Source of the DNA: an uncultured Clostridia bacterium
Lineage (GTDB): Bacteria > Bacillota > Clostridia > UBA1381
Assembly (NCBI GenBank): GCA_934444735.1
Contig: CAKSDE010000014.1
Coordinates: 12,137 to 76,136 of the forward strand
Direction: 5' to 3'
Length of the DNA stretch: 64,000 bases
In this document: one piece after another, positions 41,907 to 52,300 of the stretch
Layout: the number at the start of each line of letters is the position of its first letter
How positions within the stretch are numbered: the stretch's first letter is position 1
The notes under the pieces: generated by a model
What the model saw: only the letters and a program-made list of their open reading frames with translations
Database searches by the model: none
Told to the model about the DNA's origin: nothing
Program-made: the position numbers and the translations under genes

Positions 41907-44900
41907 ATGAAACGTTTTTTATCTGCTGTATCGGCTGCGGCGATTATTTTTACCGGGGTATATGTGCCCGATACATTGGCGGCGGAGAGTAAAGAGGTTG
42001 TGAATGATCCGAGCGAGACGGTGATTACGCTTGCCGATACCGAAACAAGCACAAAAGAAAAATTTTACTATGCAAGTGAGAATATAAGCGGTAAATTCAT
42101 GGTTGCCGAGATGGAATTTAAGCGCCCGACGGATAATAAATATATGTGGTCGGGGAGCAAAAATTACATTATGAATTTCAGCATAAAGCAGGGTGCATAT
42201 TATACGGTTGCGGATCTTGCAGGATTCAATAATAATTATATTGTTACGAAAAACGGCACGGCGCTGAACACTTCAATCGGAGATGAAAACCGCGATTGGT
42301 TAAAGCTCCGCATGGAGATAGATGTGCCGGCGGCGGAATACAGAGTGATTGTATATGATAAAAACGGAGCGGAAAAGGCGCGGTCGGAATATGAGGAAAT
42401 ACCGAACAGTACGGCGGATAAGGCAATTACCGATTGGGGACAGGCGGCGGTGACGCATTTTTCAGTTTGGGGCCGAGATGCAAAGGATACGAATATGTCG
42501 GTCAGGAATGTGCGCCTGTTTACGGGGACAAGAGATTTTGATGATGAGTATAGGAAGATTTCGTCAGACGAAGAGGAATATATACTGTTTAATATGCAGA
42601 AAAACGGCGCGAACTGTATTGCCGTAACCGACAGCTACGACAGCGCGGATTTCGGCACAAAATATGCAGCACCCGATTATTTCGGCTCAGGAGTGAATGC
42701 AACGGACTGTCTGGCGTATGTGGTTAATAAGGGTGGAATTGATAATAAAAAGGACGGTAATGATATTATTTACGATGAATCGGGTGTACCGTTCGATTTT
42801 CGGACAGATACGGATAAGAAAAATACGCTTTTGCTGGGACCTGCCGAGCTGATAAATAAACCGGAGGCGGAAATAAGCGTACCGGAGGGGTTTTATAAAA
42901 GCTTTTCTTTCATTGCGGACGCTACATATGAGATAACGGGAAATACAAAGGTTTCGGTAAACTATACCGACGGTACAACGGACGAAACCGAGCTGAAAAT
43001 GATAAGAAGACAGCAGTTTCTGAATAATAACGAGATGGAGCAGAATAGGCAGAATGTACTGGATACAATTTTTGCCTATAAGAATGTCAGCTCATGCATA
43101 ACATTTGTGCCCGATCCGAACAATACCGAAGGGACGGGTTATGCGTATAATACATCAAACGGTCAGATACCGCAGTGGTGGTCGATGGTTGTGCCTGTAT
43201 ATACGGTCAGCGCCGATTCGGATAAAGAGGTAAAAAGCGTTACATTTACAAATAACAACAAGCTGATTTCCGTAAATATATTTTCGTTTACGGGGGTCGG
43301 AATAACATACGACAGAAAGCTTGCCGAACTGGCAGATACACTGCCTGCGGCAGATGAGATAAATAAGGACAATTTTGTGGATTACAGCGGAGCGATTGCA
43401 AGAATCGAGGCACTTTTGGCTAAGGGGGCAAAGCTTGACAGTGAGCGCACGGCAAAATATAATGCACTGAAGGCGAAGTATGATGAGCTGCTGGGTGAGA
43501 ACGGAACACTAAGGACATTTCATGTGTCCCCCGAGGGAAAAGCGGATAATGACGGATCGTCCGCAGCTCCGTTTGACAGTCTTGCCGCAGCAAAAAAGGC
43601 GGCTGCGGAATATAAAAAGAAGAATCCGGGTGTAAAGATTGATGTGATATTCAATGAGGGAGAATACCGTTTTTCGGACAGCGTGAAATTCACATCGGCG
43701 GATTCGGGAACAAAGAGCGCGCCGATAACGTATAAGGCAGCAGAGGGAGCAAAGGTTTATTTTAAAGGTTCAAAGGCGCTTAATGCAGGGAGCGTAAAAA
43801 CCGTAAGGGATCCCGAAACACTGGCAAAACTCCCGAAGGAGGCGCGCGGAAAAGTAAAGTATATAGATTTGAAAGCGGAGGGGATTACAAAAGAGGATCT
43901 GGGAGCAATTCCGGCAAGCTTTGGAGCACAGGCAGAATCGAATGAGCTTTTTGTAAATGATAAGGTACAGGCATTGTCACGCTGGCCAAACGGGGAAAAT
44001 GAATATGTGCAATTCGATTCTGTCGCCGAGGCAGGCGGAGGAACGCAGGACTCGGGCGGTGCGATAAGGATCGGCAGCTACCGTCTGGCGCGATGGGAAA
44101 ATGCGCCCGATGCATGGATTGTCGGATTTTTAGGCAATGACTGGACATATGACCGCGTGGGTATAAAGAGCATTGACGCGGCAAATAAGACGGTATATCT
44201 TGAACCCGGCGCGATATATGCGCTTTCGGACAATGAATCCAAAAGATATGCGGTTATAAACCTTTTGGAAGAACTGGATATGCCGGGCGAGTGGTATATA
44301 GACCGCGAAAACGAAATTCTTTACTATTATCCCGAGGGCGATATTTCGGAAATTGAGCTTAGTGTAACGGATAAGGATCTTATAGATATGGAGAATGTAA
44401 GCAATGTGAATTTTTCGGGTATTACATTTTCACAGACAAGAGCAAATGCCGTAAGATTGAGAGAAAAGATGGAGAATATGGAATTTTCCGATTGCATTTT
44501 TGAGAATATCGCAAAATACGGAATTTATCAGACGGTAAGTACCGTTTCGGAGGTGGCAAAGGGAACTCCGACTCAAAATCAGTTTCATGAGAATGGGAAC
44601 GTTAATTTTAATCTCAGCAAAAACGCTTTTATTGACTGCGGAATTTCGGCGTTCAGTATAATATGCGGATCAAGAGACGATAACCGGCCGTCGGGGTGCG
44701 GTATTGTGAATAATTACATATATAATACCGGAAGAACCAATAAAAAAGCGATCGCGGCATATTTTGAGGGAGTCGGGATAGAGGTCGCGAACAATACAAT
44801 TCACAGCGTCGGCTACGGTTTGGATTATCACGGTGCGGATATTTCGATACACCATAATGAAATATATAATGCACTGGGGCATTTGAACGACGGCGGTGCA

Positions 44901-46364
44901 ATATACACAGGAAGAGCATTTATCAACCGCGGAAATAAGATTTACAACAATTATATACATGACGCAAAAAAGAAAACCTCGCTTATAAGCGATAATATGG
45001 CATACGGAATATATCTGGACGATTTGGACTGCGGAACCGAGATTTTCGGAAACATTATTGCGGGAACAAATGTCGGAGTGCTTGTAAACGGCGGAATGTC
45101 GAATAATGTGCATGATAACATTATAGCTAACGCGTCGGGAAAAGATGATTATGGTGCGGTCGGTTTCGGTGTGTACGGCGGAATGGGCGATTCTGCCAAA
45201 ATCGCACAGCAGACAGCGCAGGGAGAGGCGGCTTTAAAACTTTCGGGGTATGCAAAATATACCGATATAAAAGAGGATCTGGAAAGCGGCAAGCTATCAT
45301 ACCCCGCGCGGAACATAATAAAGAATAATATTACACTGAATGCAAAAATTTCAAAGTGGAATATGATACCGGGATGGAAATACTATAAAGTCCCGGGATA
45401 CAATACGCTTGAGGGTAATGAAGAAGTCGGAGAGACGGAATTTGTTGATACTGCAAACGGCGATTTGCGCTTGAAGAGCGCAAGCTCTTATGCGGCAAGT
45501 ACGGCGGCTCTGTCCGAGAGCTTTGATATGAGCACTATAGGAATACAGGAGTCGGAATTTAAGGAAAATCCGATTGACAGTGAAAGCTTTTCGCTTTCTT
45601 ATCCTCAAGACGGTCAAAGCGGCATTGGTGTGTCGGGCATTATCTTGAAATGGCAGAGACCGAGAGGCGCGGACAGTTTCAGATTGGTTGTCGCAAAGGA
45701 CGACGGATTTTCCGATATTGTAAAAGACATAAAAACATACGAAACCACCTATACCTTGGAAAATATCGGTACTGGGACATATTATTGGAGAGTGTATGCG
45801 AATAACGAGTCGGCTGTGAAGAAAGCGACATGGGCGGCTGAGAAAATATATACTTTTACGGTATCGGAACCGGAAAGCATCGGAGCTTTGGAGACGGTAA
45901 TTGCCGCGGCAAAAGCGGCAGCGCAGGATATGACGGAGGCAAATCTGCGCGGCAGCTATAAAATCGGCACGAAAAATGCACTGAACGATAAAATTGCGTA
46001 CGCGGAAAAGCTTAAAGCTTTTTCGGGTGTTTCCGAGAAGGAAACAAAAATTGCGGCAGCAGATATTTGGGATATTATAAACAACAGAATATTTATCTAC
46101 AACCCGACGGAAACAACGGTAGAAAAGACAGACGGAAAATATACTTTTTCGGTGAGCTTTGAAGAGGACGCAAAAGGCGCAAATGTATATGCGGCGCTCT
46201 ATTCAAAGAGCGGAAAGCTCTTGGCGGTTTCGGAAACGGAAATGGAAAAAGGTGAAAAAACAGTAATTTCAGCTGTGACGGAGGAGGTGCCGTATACGGC
46301 TAAAATATTTGTTTGGAACGGGGAAATGGTGCCGTTATGGCAAGAGGAAATTTTGGGAATATAA
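41907..46364 (+). CDS. giant secreted GH141-like beta-helix protein
   Basis: The ATG at 41907 has AAGGAGG 6 bases upstream; the open frame extends back into a hairpin but without a ribosome site. About 1,485 residues: signal peptide (to about 26); one beta-sandwich module like those of the previous protein (30-200); a 'CIAVTDSYD' module (about 225-480) shared with the next protein; a helical linker; then the GH141-like beta-helix (about 530-1190: FHVSPEGKADNDGSSAAPFD, NEGEYRFSDSVKFTSADSGT, LDMPGEWYIDRENEILYYYP, NDGGAIYTGRAFINRGNKI, YLDDLDCGTEI). An FN3-like domain (about 1215-1310), a FIVAR-like helical segment and a C-terminal Trp/Met-Pro module (KIFVWNGEMVPLW) follow. The Asp pair expected for GH141 is present. 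Likely extracellular glycosidase, substrate unknown. Confidence 0.78.
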   Translation: MKRFLSAVSAAAIIFTGVYVPDTLAAESKEVVNDPSETVITLADTETSTKEKFYYASENISGKFMVAEMEFKRPTDNKYMWSGSKNYIMNFSIKQGAYYTVADLAGFNNNYIVTKNGTALNTSIGDENRDWLKLRMEIDVPAAEYRVIVYDKNGAEKARSEYEEIPNSTADKAITDWGQAAVTHFSVWGRDAKDTNMSVRNVRLFTGTRDFDDEYRKISSDEEEYILFNMQKNGANCIAVTDSYDSADFGTKYAAPDYFGSGVNATDCLAYVVNKGGIDNKKDGNDIIYDESGVPFDFRTDTDKKNTLLLGPAELINKPEAEISVPEGFYKSFSFIADATYEITGNTKVSVNYTDGTTDETELKMIRRQQFLNNNEMEQNRQNVLDTIFAYKNVSSCITFVPDPNNTEGTGYAYNTSNGQIPQWWSMVVPVYTVSADSDKEVKSVTFTNNNKLISVNIFSFTGVGITYDRKLAELADTLPAADEINKDNFVDYSGAIARIEALLAKGAKLDSERTAKYNALKAKYDELLGENGTLRTFHVSPEGKADNDGSSAAPFDSLAAAKKAAAEYKKKNPGVKIDVIFNEGEYRFSDSVKFTSADSGTKSAPITYKAAEGAKVYFKGSKALNAGSVKTVRDPETLAKLPKEARGKVKYIDLKAEGITKEDLGAIPASFGAQAESNELFVNDKVQALSRWPNGENEYVQFDSVAEAGGGTQDSGGAIRIGSYRLARWENAPDAWIVGFLGNDWTYDRVGIKSIDAANKTVYLEPGAIYALSDNESKRYAVINLLEELDMPGEWYIDRENEILYYYPEGDISEIELSVTDKDLIDMENVSNVNFSGITFSQTRANAVRLREKMENMEFSDCIFENIAKYGIYQTVSTVSEVAKGTPTQNQFHENGNVNFNLSKNAFIDCGISAFSIICGSRDDNRPSGCGIVNNYIYNTGRTNKKAIAAYFEGVGIEVANNTIHSVGYGLDYHGADISIHHNEIYNALGHLNDGGAIYTGRAFINRGNKIYNNYIHDAKKKTSLISDNMAYGIYLDDLDCGTEIFGNIIAGTNVGVLVNGGMSNNVHDNIIANASGKDDYGAVGFGVYGGMGDSAKIAQQTAQGEAALKLSGYAKYTDIKEDLESGKLSYPARNIIKNNITLNAKISKWNMIPGWKYYKVPGYNTLEGNEEVGETEFVDTANGDLRLKSASSYAASTAALSESFDMSTIGIQESEFKENPIDSESFSLSYPQDGQSGIGVSGIILKWQRPRGADSFRLVVAKDDGFSDIVKDIKTYETTYTLENIGTGTYYWRVYANNESAVKKATWAAEKIYTFTVSEPESIGALETVIAAAKAAAQDMTEANLRGSYKIGTKNALNDKIAYAEKLKAFSGVSEKETKIAAADIWDIINNRIFIYNPTETTVEKTDGKYTFSVSFEEDAKGANVYAALYSKSGKLLAVSETEMEKGEKTVISAVTEEVPYTAKIFVWNGEMVPLWQEEILGI

Positions 46365-46391
46365 ACGACAAAACGAGGAGGAATAAACAAC

Positions 46392-49316
46392 ATGAAAAAA
46401 CGCTTAATATCGGCAGTTGTTGCGGCGACGTTAAATATTGCATATCTGCCGGGGGTGATAGCTGCGGATAATACGGTTAATGATGAATATGTATGCATTG
46501 ATTTGACGGAGTATGCGAACTGTATTGCGGTATCGGACAGCTATGATGCGTCGGAGCTTGGCAAAAAGTATGCAGTGCCCAATTATCAGGGCAGCGGTAT
46601 GGATCCGACAGACAGCTTAACACATATTTTTAACAAAAAGGGCATTGATTACAAAAAAGACGAAAACGGGTTAATATATGACGCGTCGGGAACGCCGTTT
46701 GATTTTAAAACCTCACTTACCGAGAAAAATACAGTTCTTCTTGGCGCAGGGAAATATATAAATAACAAGACGGTCGAAATAAAAATCCCCGAGGAGAATT
46801 ACGAAAGCTTTTCATTTGCGGCGGACGTGAGCTTTGAGATACCGTCAAAAGCGAGCGTGAGTGTGAACTATACCGACGGGACGTATGAGGAAACGTCACT
46901 TCAGATGATAAGAAAGCAGGCGTATCAGAACAGCGCGGAATTTGAGCAAAATATTCAAAATGTACTGGACACTTTTGCGAAATATCCGAATATAGCGTCA
47001 TATATCGATTTTAAGACCGACCCGGCAAATCCCGACGGAACGGGACTTGCTTATAATGTATCAAACGGACAGATTCCGCAGTGGTGGCCGTGGCTGATGC
47101 CTGTTTATTCGGTTAAGGCAAATTCGGCAAAAACGGTAAAGAGCATAACTTTTGAAAATAAAAACACTATCCGCGGAATGAATATATTTGCGCTTACCGG
47201 TCATAAAATATCGCCGACAGAGGCGATGAATAAGCGAATTGATCTGCTCCCCGAGGCAGATAAAATCAATTTCGGCAATTATCTGAACTATAAAGAAGAG
47301 GTTGCAAGCATTGTCAGGGATATTGCGGATAAAGGCATAATTTTAGACGATGCAAGAAAAGCAAAGATAGAAACGATCGCAAAAAACATAAAAGAATATG
47401 AAAATAATCCTGCCGAGGGGATTAAATATCTTATCGCTCAATTGCCGAATGCGGAGGATATAAACGAGAGCAATTTTTCGGAATATGAAAAAGATACGGC
47501 GGCAATTGCAGAAAAGCTGACCGAAGAAATCGAGAGTGAAATCCCCGAGGAGATGCTTTTGAAATTTAAGGCGGTAAAAGAAAAGATAGAAAAGCTTTCC
47601 GATGAAAAGGAGCTGAAGGCTTTAATAGAAAGCCTTCCTGCGGCAAGTGAGATTACAAAGCGCAATTGCTCGGACTATGATACGGCAATAGCGCGCATAG
47701 AAGATTTGCTGGAAAAAGGAATTGATACGGATGAGAGCTTAAAAACAAAGTTTGAAGAGGTGAAAACGGCGATTGCCGAAAAGAAAAGTGCGTATGACGC
47801 GTATATAGTAAGCAATTATTCGGATTCCTACAATGCCATTGTATATTCGGACAGAAACATTTCGCTTGACGATCCGATATACCGCACACCGAACTTTTTG
47901 GGCGCAAAGAGCAATAATCAGATTGAGCAGTTCTATCCGTCCGAAATCCTTAACAAAGAAGCATTTGACAAAAAGAAGAACAGCAAAAATATAATCTATT
48001 CCGAGAAGGGTGAAATTCCGTTTTATATTGATACAGAAGGCGGAATTATCTTGGGTACAAACGGAGAGGGTTATGTAAATACTATGGAAATACCGATCGC
48101 AAGCGGATATTACGATGCGGTTTCCGTAGCGCTGTATTCAACATACCAAATAGACGCGAATCTTTTTGAATTTAAGATTAATTACGCTGATGGAACAAGC
48201 ACAACCGATCCGAACTGGTTGCTGCCGGCACCGAAAAGAACGGTTGCCGAGTTTGACGGCTCGTGTGTAAAGGATTATCTGTCATTTGTGTATGATCCGT
48301 CCGATCCGTACGGCTCGTCGGTAGTATACAGACGTTCGGGGAGAAATTACCCATATATAAATTTTAATCTGAATATTCCTATCGTTACGCTTGAAGCGGA
48401 CAGCTCGAAGATTGTAAAATCAATCTCGCTTACCGAGGTGGATACATGGAGAGCGATTGCCGTTTTGGGAATAACAGGACATTTGCCCGAGACTGCGGCA
48501 GATTTAAAAGAGAGAATCGAGAGCGTTATAGAGAGCTTGAATGAATCGGCAATCGCGGGTGACATCGATAAAATTGAGGCGGTTAAAAATATGCTTGCGG
48601 TATATGAAAATGTATCGGGAACGGAGGAGATTTCCAATATTTCAAAATTCAGAAGTATAGAAAAGGTATTTGACGAAACGGTTGTCGAGGTGACAGACTC
48701 ATCGGATTATACCGATTACGACAGCACAAAGGTGACATTTAAATTTAAAAACACCATAGATACAACCAATATAGCAAAATATGTAACGGTGACATTAAAC
48801 GGTGCGGAATTTGACGGCTATACGGTTATGACGCCGGACGATAAAACGGTTGAAGTTTCAGCGGCAAATGATCTGGATTACAGCAGGAAATTTGCGGTTA
48901 CGCTGTCTCCGAATCTGCCGGATAAGCAAGTATCGGGCTTTACCTTAAGACGAAATTACAAATATTCTTTCACACCGACAGCGCCTATGGAGCTTACAAG
49001 GCTTCAAGTTTTAAATGAGGCGGGCGAGGAAACGGAGATAAGCCAAAACAGCGAAAAAAACGTGAGAGTAAGTCTGGATTTGAAGAACAACTCCGCACCG
49101 ACGGGGGAAAAGGCGAACTATGCCGTTTCGGTATGCTTATACGATAAGGATAACAAGCTTGTAAAAATCTATATGAGTCAGGGAAATCTGAAAATCGGCG
49201 ATAATAAGGAGATTAACTGTACATTTGATATTCCCGACGCTCAGTCATCGGTAAAATGTTTTGTTTTGGACGGATATTCTTCGATGAACACTATTTGGAG
49301 AACCGTAACAAAGTAA
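46392..49316 (+). CDS. secreted module-sharing protein of locus 2
   Basis: 974 residues with a CGAGGAGG ribosome site and signal peptide (to about 25, VIAA). Two copies of the 'CIAVSDSYD' module lie at about 30-275 and 475-700; the first is very like that of the upstream giant (NCIAVSDSYDASELGKKYA, SNGQIPQWWPWLMPVYSV), the second is diverged (NAIVYSDRNISLDDPIYRTP). Between them is a charged, helical, coiled-coil-like region (about 275-475) with repeated LP-A-EIN/I elements. An Ig-like SbsA domain (about 755-860) and a C-terminal Trp/Met-Pro module (ANYAVSVCLYDKDNKLV) follow. No enzyme domain. I infer an accessory glycan-binding or spacing protein for the flanking GH141-like enzymes. Confidence 0.72.
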   Translation: MKKRLISAVVAATLNIAYLPGVIAADNTVNDEYVCIDLTEYANCIAVSDSYDASELGKKYAVPNYQGSGMDPTDSLTHIFNKKGIDYKKDENGLIYDASGTPFDFKTSLTEKNTVLLGAGKYINNKTVEIKIPEENYESFSFAADVSFEIPSKASVSVNYTDGTYEETSLQMIRKQAYQNSAEFEQNIQNVLDTFAKYPNIASYIDFKTDPANPDGTGLAYNVSNGQIPQWWPWLMPVYSVKANSAKTVKSITFENKNTIRGMNIFALTGHKISPTEAMNKRIDLLPEADKINFGNYLNYKEEVASIVRDIADKGIILDDARKAKIETIAKNIKEYENNPAEGIKYLIAQLPNAEDINESNFSEYEKDTAAIAEKLTEEIESEIPEEMLLKFKAVKEKIEKLSDEKELKALIESLPAASEITKRNCSDYDTAIARIEDLLEKGIDTDESLKTKFEEVKTAIAEKKSAYDAYIVSNYSDSYNAIVYSDRNISLDDPIYRTPNFLGAKSNNQIEQFYPSEILNKEAFDKKKNSKNIIYSEKGEIPFYIDTEGGIILGTNGEGYVNTMEIPIASGYYDAVSVALYSTYQIDANLFEFKINYADGTSTTDPNWLLPAPKRTVAEFDGSCVKDYLSFVYDPSDPYGSSVVYRRSGRNYPYINFNLNIPIVTLEADSSKIVKSISLTEVDTWRAIAVLGITGHLPETAADLKERIESVIESLNESAIAGDIDKIEAVKNMLAVYENVSGTEEISNISKFRSIEKVFDETVVEVTDSSDYTDYDSTKVTFKFKNTIDTTNIAKYVTVTLNGAEFDGYTVMTPDDKTVEVSAANDLDYSRKFAVTLSPNLPDKQVSGFTLRRNYKYSFTPTAPMELTRLQVLNEAGEETEISQNSEKNVRVSLDLKNNSAPTGEKANYAVSVCLYDKDNKLVKIYMSQGNLKIGDNKEINCTFDIPDAQSSVKCFVLDGYSSMNTIWRTVTK

Positions 49317-49355
49317 ATAATAAGCAATTGGATTACAATTACCTAAAGCAAATAA
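49311..49355 (+). repeat. decayed copy of the palindromic repeat
   Basis: The right arm TTACAATTACCT and part of the left arm (CAATTG) remain around 49325-49344. They are flanked by AAGTAAATAA and AAGCAAATAA (nine of ten identical). It ends 16 bases before the ATG of the next GH141-like gene. Consistent with an internally deleted copy; weaker than the others. Confidence 0.5.
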
Positions 49356-49370
49356 AGGAAGGAGAACACA

Positions 49371-52300
49371 ATGCATAAAAAAATACTGTCATTGTTTTTA
49401 ATCTCAGTGCTGACAGCGTCAATACTTCCGCAAGCGGCGGCACAGGAAAGCATAAAACAGTTTCATGTTTCGCCGGACGGTTCATATTCGGCAAAAGGAA
49501 CGCTTGATTCACCGCTTGACGGACTTGAAAGCGCAAGGGCGGCTGTCGCAAAATACAGACTCAAAGATCCCGATACTACAATTGAGGTTATATTTCATGA
49601 GGGAACATACCGTTTTGATAAATGCGTGAAGTTTGCAAGCTCGGATTCGGGAACGGAGGAACACCCGATAACCTATAAAGCGGCAGAGGGAGAGACGGTT
49701 TATTTTAAGGGCTCAAAAGAAGTGGACGCAAGCAAGATAAAGACGGTAGACGATCCGAAAATACTTGCGAAGCTGCCTGCTGATGCGAGAGGCAAGGTGG
49801 GATATATAAATCTTGCGGATCAGGGCTTTAAGGAACTGGGGGGGATTCCGATAACTTTCAGTATGACCCGTGCCGATTCACGGCTTGAGGGCGCGGAGAT
49901 TTTTCTTAATAACAATCAGCAGAATATTGCACGCTGGCCGAACGGACGGGATGAATACGATCAGTTTGCGTCGGTTGTGAGCATGGGCGGAAAAGGCGCC
50001 GGAGGCGAGGTCGGCGGAATATTTACCACTAAAGATTTCAGACTCATGAAATGGAAGGACGCAAAAGATGCATGGATGGTGGGATTCCCGGCATATGACT
50101 GGCTTTACGAGAGAATAAAAATCAAGAGCGTAGATGTCGCGACAAAACAGGTGACGCTCGCAAACAGTGCGGTATACGGATTATCCATGGGCTATTCGCA
50201 CAGGTATGCGATAGTAAACCTTTTGGAGGAGCTGGATATGCCGGGAGAATGGTACATAGATCATGACACGAACATTTTGTATTATTATCCCGAAAGAACA
50301 TTAAAAGGTGCAACGTTTGAGATTACCACTCTTGCAGATAACATGATATATATGGAAAATGTAAGCAATGTGAATTTTCAGGGGATTATATTCTCGCAGA
50401 CAAGGAGCAATGCCTTTTGGTTCAGGGATAAGATGGAGAATATGACCATATCCGACTGTCGGTTTGAGAATATGGGCAGATACGGAATATATCAGCAGAA
50501 CTCGACCAATTCAAAGGTCGGAGTCGGAACGGAAACAGCGCATCAGTTCCAGGAAAACGGAAACGAGAATTTTCATTTGAAGAACAATACTTTCTATAAC
50601 TGCGGTGTTTCTGCATTCCAGCTTGTTTTCGGCTCGCGTGATGCAAATATTCCGTCAGGCTCTACGATAACCAATAACTATGTTTATGATAACAATCGGG
50701 TGGACAGAAGATCCTCGGGTATGGGCTTTACGGGAGTCGGAGTTGAGGTGGCGTATAATACGATTCACTCAACAGGTTACGGTATTCAGTACAACGGTGC
50801 GGATATAAATATTCATCATAACGAAATATATAATATTATGAATAATATCCAGGACGGAAGTGCCATTTACTGCGGAAGAAACTTCATAAACCGCGGAAAT
50901 AAAATCCATCACAATTATGTACATGATGTAAAATCAAAAAATCCGATGTTAAAATCGACTCTGGCGCCGGCGGTTTATTTGGACGATAAGGACTGCGGAA
51001 CGGAGATTTACGAAAATATCTTTGTCGGCGCGGACGACGGCGTTTTAATAAACTGCGGTATGTCGAATAAGGTACATGATAATATCGTTATCGACGCAAC
51101 ATATTCGGTTGCACGTATCTCGACATATAATCTTGAAAATGTTGCAAGCCGGCAGAGAATGGAGACGCAGGGAAAGACAGCTCTTAAATTTGAAGGATAT
51201 GCAAGATTCCCGGATATTAAGGAGGATCTTGACAGCGGTCTTGTCGGGTACCCCGCGCGAAACACAATAGTGAATAATATCAGCAGCGGCAGTAAAAATA
51301 CAGGCTACAGCGATTTGGTTATGGGGTATAACACGATCGAGGATAATTACGAAATAGAAAAAAGCGAGTTTGTCGATGCCGAAAACGGTGATTACAGACT
51401 TAAAAGGGATAGTCAATATGCGAAACTGACCTCGGCTTTGACAGAGGATTTTGATATGAGCACAATCGGCGTTCAGATGTCGGAATTTAAAAAAGATCCG
51501 ATTTTTGCGGACGGCTTTAAGCTTACATATCCGCAAAACGGTACACGCGGAATCGCGGTAAAGGATATAACCTTTGATTGGCAAAGACCTATGGGCGGCG
51601 ACCGTTTCAGACTTGTTGTTGCAAAGGACAGCGGCTTAAAGGATATTGTCTATGATATTTCAACATATGAAACGACATATACACTTTCGGGATTTGAGAA
51701 CGGTCGGACCTATTATTGGAAGGTGTATGCGTATAACGAATCGCTGATGGAATACGAGCCGATAGCAAGCCTCGGAGTGCCTTATATGTTTACAATTGCA
51801 AAAAGATATAAGACAGACACAACCGATTTACAGGCTTTGGTTATAAGCGCGAATGCAAAACTGGAGAAGATGAAAGAGGGAGACAAAATCGGCGAATATA
51901 AGCCGGGGACGAAGGATGCTTTGAGAGAAAAAGTCGAACAGGCAGAGAAGATGGTTCAGCTCGGAGGGTATTCCGAAGAGGACGAAAGCCGACAGATTGC
52001 CGATATTGACGATCTTTTAAATAATGATAACTATATAAACGGCGGATATATAAATCTTGGAGATTTTCTCTCGGATAAGGCTAACTGGCTTACGAAAAAG
52101 CCCGAGCTTGTAGAGATTGATGAAGAAAACCAAACGTTAAAAATCACAACCGAGGGGGGAAAACCGACCGTTATCGGATATACGGGGATTGAGGATTATT
52201 CAAGAGTTCTTGCATTGAGTTTTAAAATAAAGCTGAATTTCGATAAAAACCCGAAAGGCTGGGTAGGAATGGGCTTGAGGGGAAATTCACCGATAGACTA

